64,000 nucleotides of DNA, from positions 186,001-250,000 of the forward strand of contig NZ_JABBKX010000005.1 of assembly GCF_012927745.1 (NCBI RefSeq). The letters are read 5' to 3'. Shown here piece by piece: positions 32,772 to 41,074 of the stretch. The DNA comes from Neoroseomonas marina (GTDB taxonomy: Bacteria; Pseudomonadota; Alphaproteobacteria; Acetobacterales; Acetobacteraceae). Under the pieces are notes generated by a model. It saw only the letters and a list, made by a program, of their open reading frames with translations, did no database searches and was not told the origin of the DNA. The position numbers and the translations under genes were made by a program. The stretch's first letter is position 1, and each line of letters opens with the position of its first letter.

Positions 32772-33404
32772 TCAGGGAATGCCGTTGCGGCCATGGGCAC
32801 GAAAGCCCGGCCGCGCATCGAGCCGTTCGACATAGGCCGCGACGGCCGGTAGCGCGGGCCGTTCGATCGGCGTCATCAGCCATCGGTTCACCGACACGCC
32901 CAGCACGACATCGGCCAGCGTGAAGTCCGGCCCCGCCGCATAGGCCCCGGTGCGCGCGAGCTGCGCGTCGAGGATCGCCATCTTCGCGTTCCAGGCCCGC
33001 GCGCCCGCGGCGATCTGTGCAGGATTGGCGAAGGCGGGATCGCGGCGCACCAGTCCCAGGAAGGCATGCCGCCAGGACGGGTTCAGCTCCGTCGCCTGCC
33101 AGTCCATCCACATCTCGACCCGCGCGCGGGCGAGCGGGTCCCGCGGCAGCAGGTCATCGCGGCCGGCCAGGCCCGCGAGGCAGCGGCAGATGGTGTTCGA
33201 CTCCCACAGCACGGCCTCGCCGATGCGCACGACCGGCACCAGCCCGTTCGGGTTCAGGGCGAGGAAGTCCGGCGTGTCGGTCGGCGCGAAGCCGCTCCCG
33301 TAATCCTCGCGTTCATGGGCGATGCCGGCCTCCTCGCAGGTCCACAGCACCTTGCGGACATTGATGGAGGAGGCCTTGCCGAGGATCCGGACCGGCGGCG
33401 TCAT
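32772..33404 (-). CDS. Glutathione S-transferase family protein
   Basis: GST of 210 aa. The thioredoxin-like domain is MTPPVRILGKASSINVRKVLWTCEEAG, with NPNGLVPVVRIGEAVLWESNTICRCLA carrying the glutathione-contact region. The C-terminal helical domain has TLADVVLGVSVNRWL. Its ATG overlaps the aminotransferase stop in an ATGA junction. It is probably transcribed with the aminotransferase from the MocR-controlled divergent region. Its substrate is unknown. Confidence 0.88.
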   Translation of the reverse strand: MTPPVRILGKASSINVRKVLWTCEEAGIAHEREDYGSGFAPTDTPDFLALNPNGLVPVVRIGEAVLWESNTICRCLAGLAGRDDLLPRDPLARARVEMWMDWQATELNPSWRHAFLGLVRRDPAFANPAQIAAGARAWNAKMAILDAQLARTGAYAAGPDFTLADVVLGVSVNRWLMTPIERPALPAVAAYVERLDARPGFRAHGRNGIP

Positions 33405-34672
33405 GCGGCGAGGCCGACCCCCGCCGCTTCCAGCGCCGCGAGGTGGATGCAGAGCGCGATGCCCTCCGCCGCCGCGCGCACCTCGTCCACCGTCGGATAG
33501 GTGGGCGCGAGGCGCAGCACGCTGTCCGTCGGATCCTTGCCATAGGGGGAGGTCGCGCCCGCCGGCGTCAGCGCGATGCCGAGGCCGCGGGCGAGCTCCA
33601 CCACGCGCTTCGCGGAGCCCTGCACCATCTCCACGGTGATGAAGTAGCCGCCCTCGGGCCGCGTCCACCGCGCGAGGCCGAGACCGCCGAGGCGCGTGTC
33701 GAGCGCTTCCAGCACCGCGTCGAACTTGGGCGCGAGCAGGCGGCGATGGGCGGCCATGTGGCGGTGGATGCCGTCGAGGTCGCGCAGGAAGCGCGTGTGC
33801 CGCAGCTGGTTGAGCTTGTCCGGCCCGATCGTCCGCCGCCCCGCCTGCTCGAGATACCAGGCGACATTCGCCTTCGACCCCGCGAAGAAGGCGAGGCCCG
33901 CGCCGGCCAGCGTGATCTTGGACGTCGAGGCGAAGATGAAGGCGCGATCCGGGTTCCCGGCCTCGGCGGTGAGGCCGAGGATGTCGTGCGGCGCGGGCCG
34001 GTTCTCGGTCAGGTGGTGCACGCCATAGGCGTTGTCCCAGAACAGCCGGAAGTCCGGCGCGGCCGTCTTCATCGCCGCGAGTCGCCGCATCGTCGCGTCG
34101 GAGTAGGTCACGCCGGTCGGGTTCGAGTAGGTCGGCACGCACCACATGCCGCGCACGGCCGGATCGGCGACCAGGCGCTCGACCTCCTCCATCACCGGGC
34201 CTTCGTCATCCATCGCGACGGGGATGAGGCGGATGCCGAAGCCCTCGCACAGCGCGAAGTGGCGGTCGTAGCCGGGCACGGGGCAGAGGAAGGCGACGTC
34301 CTTCCCGACCCAGGAGCTGCCGCCCGGCACGCCCTTCAGCAGCGCCCAGACGATGCAGTCATGCATGACCGCGAGGGAGGAATTCTCGTTCACCACCAGC
34401 AGGTCGGGCGGCACGCCGAGCATGGCGCCGAACAGCCGCCGCGCCTCCGGCAGCCCCTGCAGCCCGCCATAGTTGCGGGCGTCCTCGCCGGTCTCGGTCA
34501 CGACATCCCGATTGCCGGGCAGCGCGAGCATGCCCTCGGCGAGGTCGAGCTGCGCGGGCGAGGGCTTGCCCCGCGTCATGTCGAGCTTCAGCCCCGCCGC
34601 GGCGAGGCGGGCATAGGTGGCGCGGGCTTCCGCGGCCTGGGCGACGAGGGCTTCGGGGGACAGGGCAGGCAC
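33401..34672 (-). CDS. Aspartate-type aminotransferase (subgroup Ic-like)
   Basis: PLP-dependent class I/II aminotransferase, 423 aa, resembling the bacterial aspartate aminotransferase Ic group (earlier labelled 'Aminotran_MocR' in Pfam). Evidence is LDMTRGKPSPAQLDLAEGML, the ARNYGGLQGLPEARRLFG block, NENSSLAVMHD, PTYSNPTGV, and the PLP lysine in FASTSKITLAGAGL. The start is GTG at 34672. It diverges from a MocR regulator gene, which may control it. Whether aspartate is the donor is inference. Confidence 0.88.
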   Translation of the reverse strand: MPALSPEALVAQAAEARATYARLAAAGLKLDMTRGKPSPAQLDLAEGMLALPGNRDVVTETGEDARNYGGLQGLPEARRLFGAMLGVPPDLLVVNENSSLAVMHDCIVWALLKGVPGGSSWVGKDVAFLCPVPGYDRHFALCEGFGIRLIPVAMDDEGPVMEEVERLVADPAVRGMWCVPTYSNPTGVTYSDATMRRLAAMKTAAPDFRLFWDNAYGVHHLTENRPAPHDILGLTAEAGNPDRAFIFASTSKITLAGAGLAFFAGSKANVAWYLEQAGRRTIGPDKLNQLRHTRFLRDLDGIHRHMAAHRRLLAPKFDAVLEALDTRLGGLGLARWTRPEGGYFITVEMVQGSAKRVVELARGLGIALTPAGATSPYGKDPTDSVLRLAPTYPTVDEVRAAAEGIALCIHLAALEAAGVGLAA

Positions 34673-34723
34673 GTGGGCGTCTCCGCAGCGGGAACAGGCG
34701 ACAGCGCGCGGAGAGTGTGCGAG

Positions 34724-34764
34724 ACAATATCTCGGATCAATCGCGATATTGTTCTGAGATCAAT
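34724..34764. promoter_or_regulatory. Candidate MocR operator in divergent region
   Basis: An AT-rich patch lies between the divergent aminotransferase and mocR-type genes. It contains a perfect 8-bp inverted repeat, ACAATATC (34724-34731) and GATATTGT (34745-34752). It also contains a direct repeat of GATCAAT at 34735-34741 and 34758-34764, 23 bases apart. MocR regulators commonly bind direct repeats in the divergent promoter and respond to PLP or an amino acid (family knowledge). Binding here is inference. Confidence 0.5.
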
Positions 34765-36108
34765 ATGCCTGAAACGGACTATCGTCGCCTGGCCGATGCG
34801 CTGGCCGAGGACATCGCCGCCGGCCGGCTGCGGCCGGGGATGCGGCTCGATCCGGTGCGGGTCTTTGCCTATGCGCGCGGGATCGCGGTCTCCACCGCGA
34901 ACCGCGTCTATGCGGAGCTCGGCCGGCGCGGTCTGGTGAGCGGGGAGGTCGGCCGCGGAACCTATGTGCGCGCCGGGCTGACGCCGCCGCCGCTGGCCGA
35001 GCCCGGCCGTCCTGGCGTCATCGACTTCGAGTTCAATTTCCCCGCCGTGCCCGGCCAGACCGAGGCGCTGGCGGAGATGCTGCGCGAGGCGCTGGCCCCG
35101 GAGCGTGCGGCCGAGGCGATGCGCCCGGTCGGCGCCCAGGGCCATGCGGCCGCGCGGGCCGCCGCGGCGCGGCACCTCGCCCGCGGTGGCTGGGCGCCGG
35201 CGCCGGAGGATTTTCTGTTCACCGGCGGCGGGCGGCAGGCGATCGCCGCGGCACTCTCGGCCTGCGCCAATGCCGGCGACCGCATCGGCATCGAAGCGAT
35301 GACCTATCCGGCGGTGAAGGCGGGGGCGACGCGGCTGGGGCTGACGCTGGTCCCGCTCGCGATGGATGCGGAGGGTGTCGCGCCCGAGGCGATCGAGGCC
35401 GCGCTGCGTGGCGGGCCGCTGCGCGCGGTCTACCTGCAGCCGGTGCTGCAGAACCCGCTCGGTGCGACGATGTCCGAGGCGCGTCGGCGCGCCATCGCGG
35501 CGATCGCGGCGCGCGAGGATCTCGTGCTGATCGAGGATGCCGTGTTCGGCTTCCTCGACGAATCCGGCGTGCCGCCGCTGATCGCGCTCGCACCGGGGCG
35601 GACGCTGCTGGTGGACGGGATGTCGAAGCGGGCGTCCCCGGGGTTGAGCAGCGGCTTCATCGCGACATCCGAGGCGGCGCTGCGGCGGCGCGTGACGGCG
35701 GCGATCCGCGCGGGGGCCTGGCATGCCTCGCCCGTCGGCCTCGCCGCGGCGACGGCGTGGATGGAGAGCGGGCTGCTGCGGCGGCTCGAGGCGCAGAAGC
35801 GCGAGGAGGCGCATGCCCGCCAGGCGGTGGTGCGGTCGGGCCTGGCCGGGCATGCCTTGCAGGGCGATGCGCGCGCCTATCACCTGTGGCTCGACCTGCC
35901 GGAGCCGTGGCGGTCGGACGCCTTCACCACGGCGGCGGCACGGCGGGGCGTGGCGGTCACGCCCGGCAGTGCCTTCGCGACCCAGCCGGGCCATGCGCCG
36001 AACGGCGTGCGGATTGCCTTCTCCTCGCCGCCCATGGCCGCGCTGGAGGACGGTGTCCGGATCCTGGCGGAGTTGCTCGCCCAGGGGCCGGACAGCCTGT
36101 CGGAGTAG
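34765..36108 (+). CDS. MocR-type PLP-dependent transcriptional regulator
   Basis: Fusion of a GntR-type winged helix (about 1-68; DYRRLADALAEDIAAGRLRPGMRL, then AVSTANRVYAELGRRGLV and GRGTYV) to a class I aminotransferase-like domain (about 85-445). The PLP lysine is K288 in VDGMSKRASPGLSSGF. Length 447 aa is slightly shorter than typical MocR proteins (~480-500), with a short interdomain linker. It likely regulates the divergent aminotransferase-GST-phzF genes. The ATG at 34765 is set by the start of the wHTH; the earlier in-frame start at 34717 would lie in the control region. Confidence 0.9.
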   Translation: MPETDYRRLADALAEDIAAGRLRPGMRLDPVRVFAYARGIAVSTANRVYAELGRRGLVSGEVGRGTYVRAGLTPPPLAEPGRPGVIDFEFNFPAVPGQTEALAEMLREALAPERAAEAMRPVGAQGHAAARAAAARHLARGGWAPAPEDFLFTGGGRQAIAAALSACANAGDRIGIEAMTYPAVKAGATRLGLTLVPLAMDAEGVAPEAIEAALRGGPLRAVYLQPVLQNPLGATMSEARRRAIAAIAAREDLVLIEDAVFGFLDESGVPPLIALAPGRTLLVDGMSKRASPGLSSGFIATSEAALRRRVTAAIRAGAWHASPVGLAAATAWMESGLLRRLEAQKREEAHARQAVVRSGLAGHALQGDARAYHLWLDLPEPWRSDAFTTAAARRGVAVTPGSAFATQPGHAPNGVRIAFSSPPMAALEDGVRILAELLAQGPDSLSE

Positions 36109-36110
36109 CG

Positions 36111-36599
36111 TCAGGCCGTCAGCGGGCGGGCGAGGAAGCGTGTACCGGCGACCGGCGTGGCGTAGTAGGGCGCGATGTCGACGAAGCCCATGCGGGCATA
36201 GAGCGCCTGCGCGTCGGCCATGGTCGGCAGGGTGTCGAGGCAGATCTCGCGATAGCCGAGGCGCGTGGCCTCGGCGCAGATCGCCTCGGCCATGGCGCGC
36301 CCCAGGCCGAGGCCGCGGCCGGACGGGGCGACGTAGAGGCGCTTCATCTCGCAGCGGCCGGGCTCGGCCATCGCGCGCAGCGCGACGCAGGCGAGCGCGG
36401 TGCCCTGCCCGTCCCGCGCGACCAGCAGGGCGCCGGCGGGCGGAGCGTATTTGCCCGGAAGGCCGGCGAGTTCGGTCTCGAAATCCTGGTAGCCGAGGTC
36501 GACCGGCAGCGACGCCGCGTATTCGCCGAACAGGCGCGCGACGGCGGCGATGTCGTCCGCCGTGCGAGCAGGGCCGATGCGATACGGAAGGTCAGCCAT
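36111..36599 (-). CDS. GNAT family N-acetyltransferase
   Basis: Single-domain GNAT, 162 aa. The acetyl-CoA site is EMKRLYVAPSGRGLGLGRAMAEAI, with LDTLPTMADAQALYARMGFVDIAPYYATPVAGTRFL at the C-terminus. The latter resembles GNATs annotated as phospholipid-type or amino-acid acetyltransferases. ATG 36599 is clear. It converges on the MocR gene with only 2 nt between stops. No partner substrate gene is evident. Confidence 0.87.
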   Translation of the reverse strand: MADLPYRIGPARTADDIAAVARLFGEYAASLPVDLGYQDFETELAGLPGKYAPPAGALLVARDGQGTALACVALRAMAEPGRCEMKRLYVAPSGRGLGLGRAMAEAICAEATRLGYREICLDTLPTMADAQALYARMGFVDIAPYYATPVAGTRFLARPLTA

Positions 36600-36721
36600 G
36601 GCGACACCATACGGCCCAGCCCGCGACGCCGCACCTCCCGGCGAGGCGGCCCGAGGGCCTGCCTCAGGCCGGGATCAGCGATCGCCGCCGGAACGCCCCG
36701 ATTGCGAGCGCCGCCCGCAGT

Positions 36722-37372
36722 TCAGGCCCAGCTGCCGTCGCCCTGCTTCGTCTTGATCGCCCCGGCCGTCGCACTGAACCAGGTGGTGGAGTCATCGGTG
36801 GCGCGGCAGAACATGCAGTAGAAGGTCTTCACCGACGGCACGGCCTCGCGCACCGCCTTGATGCAGTCCTTCAGCGACACCCCCGCGTGGAACCAGCGGT
36901 TGCGCACCACCACGAACAGGTGGTTCCCCGGCGCGGCGAGAGCCTGCAGGTCCTGGTAGTTCTCATTCGCGCCATGCCGGCCATGGAACTTGTTGAGGAT
37001 GTAGTTCTCGCAGTTCTCGCCGCCGGTATAGACCTTCTTGCCGTCGGAGGCCTTCACGACTGGCAGATCGCTGGCATCTCCGGACGCAAATCTATTGTAG
37101 GAATAGCTGAAAATATCGCCATGATCGTGGAAGAACGACACCGTTACGCCCGCTGGTACCTTGAATGACATGTTGTCGAGCCAGTAATCCTTACGATGCT
37201 GGCCGCCATGCGAAATAATATAGCAAGAATCTTTTCCGGTCGTATTTCCAATGAGATAGTAATTCGTAAGCGTGGTGACGGGCGAACTGCCCTTGGAAAA
37301 TGTCATGCTCGCATTCGCATTGACATCCGAGAGATGCGAAAAGAACTGCTCGATGACCGATCCAGCCGACAT
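36722..37372 (-). CDS. Orphan AT-rich gene, Stv-like putative adhesin or His-Cys protein
   Basis: A 216-residue protein without signal peptide or obvious membrane segment. Ordered motifs are CYIISHGGQ (50-58), VPAGVTVSFFHDHGD (72-86), ENYILNKFHGRHG (122-134), FVVVRNRW (153-160) and TFYCMFCRA (183-191). From memory these match the 'putative adhesin Stv' group; the SHGG-then-CxxCR order also recalls the His-Cys dyad of caspase-like folds. Hand counts of three 60-base lines (37081, 37141, 37201) give about 43, 52 and 42% G+C, far below the neighbours, suggesting recent transfer. It sits alone between a GNAT gene and lpdA. Confidence 0.72.
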   Translation of the reverse strand: MSAGSVIEQFFSHLSDVNANASMTFSKGSSPVTTLTNYYLIGNTTGKDSCYIISHGGQHRKDYWLDNMSFKVPAGVTVSFFHDHGDIFSYSYNRFASGDASDLPVVKASDGKKVYTGGENCENYILNKFHGRHGANENYQDLQALAAPGNHLFVVVRNRWFHAGVSLKDCIKAVREAVPSVKTFYCMFCRATDDSTTWFSATAGAIKTKQGDGSWA

Positions 37373-37519
37373 GACGGACGTCCTCCTGCCTTCGCGCCAG
37401 CCAGCCGTGACCTGCGCAGCCGGAATGATCGGATCGGACGGTCGCGAAGGGAAGCTCTTATCGACGCGTCGTCGGCGCCGTGGATGCGTCCCCGCGACGC
37501 ACCCACGCCCCCCGGCCGG

Positions 37520-38911
37520 TCAGATGTGCAGCGGCTTGTTCCAGGCGGCCATCGCGGCTTCCTTCACCGCTTCGTTCAGCGACGGATGCGCGTGGCTCAC
37601 CCGCGCGATGTCCTCCGCCGAGGCCCCGAACTCGATCGCGATGGCGATCTCGGCGATCAGCGTGCCGGCATCCGGCCCGATGATGTGCGCGCCGAGCACC
37701 TTGTCCGTCGCCTTGTCCGACAGGACCTTCACGAAGCCGTCCGTCGCGCCCATGGCGCGCGCGCGGCCGTTCGCCATGAAGGGGAACTTGCCGACCTTGT
37801 AGGCGGTGCCCGCGGCCTTCAGCGCTTCCTCGGTCGCGCCGACGGCGGCGACTTCCGGCCACGTGTACACCACACCCGGGATGGCGTCGTAGTTGATGTG
37901 GGGCTTCTGGCCGGCGAGCATCTCGGCGAGCGCATAGCCCTCGTCCTCGGCCTTGTGGGCGAGCATCGCGCCGGCGATGGCATCCCCGATGGCGTAGATG
38001 CCGGGCACGCTGGTCGCGAAATGCGCGTCGGTCTTCACGCGGCCGCGCTCGTCGAGCGCCACGCCCACCGCATCGAGGCCGAGGCCCGCGACATAGGGAC
38101 GGCGGCCGATCGCGAGCAGCACGACGTCGGCGCGGATCTCCTCGGCCGCGCCGCCGGCGGCGGGCTCGACCTTCAGCGTGACGCCGGTCGCGTCGGCGGC
38201 GGCGCCGGTGACCTTCGACTTCAGGCGGAACTTCATGCCCTGCTTGGTCAGGATCCGCTCGAACTGCTTGCGCACCTCGCCGTCCATGCCGGGCAGGATG
38301 CCGTCGAGGAACTCGATCACCGTGACCTCGGCGCCGAGGCGGCGCCAGACGGAGCCGAGCTCGAGGCCGATCACGCCGCCGCCGATGACGACCAGGTGCT
38401 TCGGCACGGCGTCCAGTTCCAGCGCGCCGGTCGAGGTGACGATGCGCTTCTCGTCCACCTCGACGCCGCGCAGCGGGGTGCTCTCGCTGCCGGTCGCGAT
38501 GACGATGTGCTTCGCGGCGTAGTCGGTGCCGTTCACCTGCACGGTGCCGGGCGCGGTGATGCGGCCCTCGCCCTTCAGCCAGGTGACCTTGTTCTTCTTG
38601 AACAGGAACTCGACGCCGTTGACGTTGGCCTTCACGACGTCGGCCTTGCGGGCCTGCATCTTCGCGAGGTCGAGGCTGACGCCGGTGACGTTGATGCCCT
38701 GCTCGGCGAGGTGATGCGCCGTCTCGTCGAACACCTCGGAGGAATGCAGCAGCGCCTTGGAGGGGATGCAGCCGACATTGAGGCAGGTGCCGCCGAGCGT
38801 CTCGCGCTTCTCGACGCAGGCGACCTTCATGCCGAGCTGCGCCGCGCGGATGGCGCAGACATAGCCGCCGGGGCCGGCGCCGATCACGATGACGTCGAAG
38901 GTTTCGGGCAT
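37520..38911 (-). CDS. lpdA: Dihydrolipoyl dehydrogenase
   Basis: E3 flavoprotein of 2-oxoacid dehydrogenase or glycine-cleavage complexes, 463 aa. The FAD motif is [11 protein letters not shown], the redox disulfide is in [16 protein letters not shown], the NAD motif is [15 protein letters not shown], the second FAD motif is [13 protein letters not shown], and the dimer-interface His-Glu pair is in [13 protein letters not shown] and [15 protein letters not shown]. No E1/E2 genes are adjacent, so it may serve several complexes. ATG 38911. Confidence 0.96.
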   Translation of the reverse strand: MPETFDVIVIGAGPGGYVCAIRAAQLGMKVACVEKRETLGGTCLNVGCIPSKALLHSSEVFDETAHHLAEQGINVTGVSLDLAKMQARKADVVKANVNGVEFLFKKNKVTWLKGEGRITAPGTVQVNGTDYAAKHIVIATGSESTPLRGVEVDEKRIVTSTGALELDAVPKHLVVIGGGVIGLELGSVWRRLGAEVTVIEFLDGILPGMDGEVRKQFERILTKQGMKFRLKSKVTGAAADATGVTLKVEPAAGGAAEEIRADVVLLAIGRRPYVAGLGLDAVGVALDERGRVKTDAHFATSVPGIYAIGDAIAGAMLAHKAEDEGYALAEMLAGQKPHINYDAIPGVVYTWPEVAAVGATEEALKAAGTAYKVGKFPFMANGRARAMGATDGFVKVLSDKATDKVLGAHIIGPDAGTLIAEIAIAIEFGASAEDIARVSHAHPSLNEAVKEAAMAAWNKPLHI

Positions 38912-39080
38912 GGTTCGGTCGTCCTGATCTCGGGCCGCGGAAAGGCGGGCGGAAGGGCCAGGCCCCCACCCACCGGATCAAGGCGCGGAGAACCCCTTGG
39001 GGACCGCCGCGTCAAGGGCTTATCCTCGCAAGGCAGGCAGGCGCCGTCAGATGCGCCGCCCCGAGGAGAGGATCGTTCGT

Positions 39081-40079
39081 ATGCCCGTCCGGGATGATAC
39101 CCCCATTGTGCCCACGCGCCGCCTGCTTCTGGCAGCCGGAGCGGCAAGCCTGGCCGCCCCGGGCCTGGCCCGCGCCCAGGCCCGTTTCCCGGACCGGCCG
39201 ATCCAGCTCGTCGTACCCTGGCCGGCCGGCGGGTCGGCGGATGTGCAGCTGCGCTCGATCGGGGACATCGCCTCCCGCACCCTCGGCCAGCCCGTGGTGA
39301 TCCAGAACCGGCCCGGCGCCGGCGGGACGCTGGGGCCCATGACGGTCGCCCAGCAGGCCCGGCCAGACGGCTACACGCTGACGCAGATGCACCTGTCGGT
39401 GCTGCGCCGGCCCTGGATGATGCGTACCCCGCAATGGGACCCGGTGGCGGACTTCACGCACATCATCGGCATGACCGGCTGGCTGTTCGGCTGCGCCGTG
39501 AAGGCGAACAGCCCCTTCCAGACCTGGCAGGAGATGATCGCCTATGCCCGGGCCAATCCGGGCAAGCTGACCTACACCACCTCCGGCATCGGGACGACCA
39601 ACCACCTGGCGATGGAGACCATCCAGGAGAAGGAGAACGTCCAGCTCACCCACGTGCCCTATCGCGGGTCGAACGAGGCGGTCACCGCGGTGATCGGCGG
39701 CCAGGTCGACATGGTCTGCGACAGCAGCACCTGGGCGCCCTTCGTGGAGAATGCCCAGATGCGCGCGCTGTCGGTCTGGACGGCGGAGCGCGTGCCGCGC
39801 TTCGCCAATGTCCCGACGCTGAAGGAGCTCGGCTACGACCTCGTGGTGACCTCCCCCTACGGCGTGTCCGGGCCCAAGGGCATGGATGAGGGCGTGGTGC
39901 GCGTCCTGCACGACGTCATGAAGACCGCGCTGATGACGCCGGAGAACACCGAGGTGCGCTCCCGCTTCGACATGCCACTCGTCTACCTCGACACCCCGTC
40001 CTACCGCGCCTTCGTCGCCGAGCGCGTGGAATACGAGAAGGCGATGGTCCGTCGCCTGGGCCTCACCCTCGACGGCTGA
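39081..40079 (+). CDS. Bug/TctC tripartite tricarboxylate receptor, tandem copy 1
   Basis: Bug receptor of 332 aa. The signal peptide is long, with twin Arg at PTRRLLLAAGAASLAAPGLARAQ (11-33). The frame opens earlier at 38997, but ATG 39081 with GAGGAGAGGATCG upstream is preferred. It shares with the next gene the diagnostic strings RPDGYT, WDPV-DFT, HVPYRG and SPYGVSGPKGMD, so the two are recent paralogues. The ligand is unknown. Confidence 0.9.
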   Translation: MPVRDDTPIVPTRRLLLAAGAASLAAPGLARAQARFPDRPIQLVVPWPAGGSADVQLRSIGDIASRTLGQPVVIQNRPGAGGTLGPMTVAQQARPDGYTLTQMHLSVLRRPWMMRTPQWDPVADFTHIIGMTGWLFGCAVKANSPFQTWQEMIAYARANPGKLTYTTSGIGTTNHLAMETIQEKENVQLTHVPYRGSNEAVTAVIGGQVDMVCDSSTWAPFVENAQMRALSVWTAERVPRFANVPTLKELGYDLVVTSPYGVSGPKGMDEGVVRVLHDVMKTALMTPENTEVRSRFDMPLVYLDTPSYRAFVAERVEYEKAMVRRLGLTLDG

Positions 40080-40092
40080 GGAGCGCGCCACG

Positions 40093-41064
40093 ATGACCCG
40101 GATCGCACGACGCATCCTCCTCGCCGGCGCGGCGGTGCCGCTGCTGGCGCGGCCCTCGCTCGGCCAGGGGCGCTTCCCCAACCGGCCCGTCCGCTTCCTG
40201 ATCCCCTGGGCGCCGGGGGGCGCGCTGGACGGCTTCATGCGGCTGCAGGCCGAGATGTTCCAGCGCGAATACGGCCAGCCGCTGATCATCGAGAACAGGC
40301 CCGGCGCGCGCGGCACACTTGCGGCCATCCAGCTCGTCAGCCAGACGCGGCCAGACGGCTACACCATCGCGCACCATCATCTCTCGGTCATCCGGCATCC
40401 CTACCTGACGCGGCGGCCGACCTGGGACCCGGTCAACGACTTCACCTACGTCATGCAGCAGACGGGCTTCGTCTTCGGGCATGTGGTGCACCCGGCCTCG
40501 GGCTGGAACACGCTGGCGGACATGTGGGCGGCGGCGCGGGCGCGGCCGGGGCAGATCAGCTACGGCACCTCCGGCATCGCGACGTCCAACCACCTCGCGC
40601 AGGAGGAGCTGTGCGAGAAGGAGGGCGTGCAGATGCTGCACGTCCCCTATCGGGGCACCAGCGAGAACATCACGGCGATGCTGGCGCGGCAGCTCGACGT
40701 CATCGCCAATTCCAACGCCTGGATGCCGAATGTCGAGGCCGGGCAGCTGAAACTGCTCGCGGTCTGGACCCGCGATCGCCTGCGCGCCTTCCCCGACGTG
40801 CCGACGTTGCAGGACCTCGGCTACGGGATGGTCGTCACCTCCCCCTACGGCATCGCCGGACCGAAGGGCATGGATCCGGAGGTGACGGAGTTCCTGCACC
40901 AGGCCTTCAAGAAGATGCAGTACAGCGACCCGATCCAGGCCTACATGCAGCGCAACGACATGCCGGACGAATATCTGGGTCCGGCGGCCTACACGGCCTT
41001 TGCGCGGGAACGCGCCTCCTATGAGGAGCGGATGGTGAAGCGGCTGAACCTCAGCATCGATTGA
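40093..41064 (+). CDS. Bug/TctC tripartite tricarboxylate receptor, tandem copy 2
   Basis: Bug receptor of 323 aa, 13 nt after copy 1 and probably in the same transcript. The signal peptide is MTRIARRILLAGAAVPLLAR...LGQ (about 25 residues). It keeps RPDGYT, WDPVNDFTYV, HVPYRGTSENITAML and VVTSPYGIAGPKGMD. Its 3' end is convergent with the kinase gene, 10 nt between stops. The two copies have clearly diverged, so they may bind different ligands. Confidence 0.9.
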   Translation: MTRIARRILLAGAAVPLLARPSLGQGRFPNRPVRFLIPWAPGGALDGFMRLQAEMFQREYGQPLIIENRPGARGTLAAIQLVSQTRPDGYTIAHHHLSVIRHPYLTRRPTWDPVNDFTYVMQQTGFVFGHVVHPASGWNTLADMWAAARARPGQISYGTSGIATSNHLAQEELCEKEGVQMLHVPYRGTSENITAMLARQLDVIANSNAWMPNVEAGQLKLLAVWTRDRLRAFPDVPTLQDLGYGMVVTSPYGIAGPKGMDPEVTEFLHQAFKKMQYSDPIQAYMQRNDMPDEYLGPAAYTAFARERASYEERMVKRLNLSID

Positions 41065-41074
41065 GGCGGCCGCC

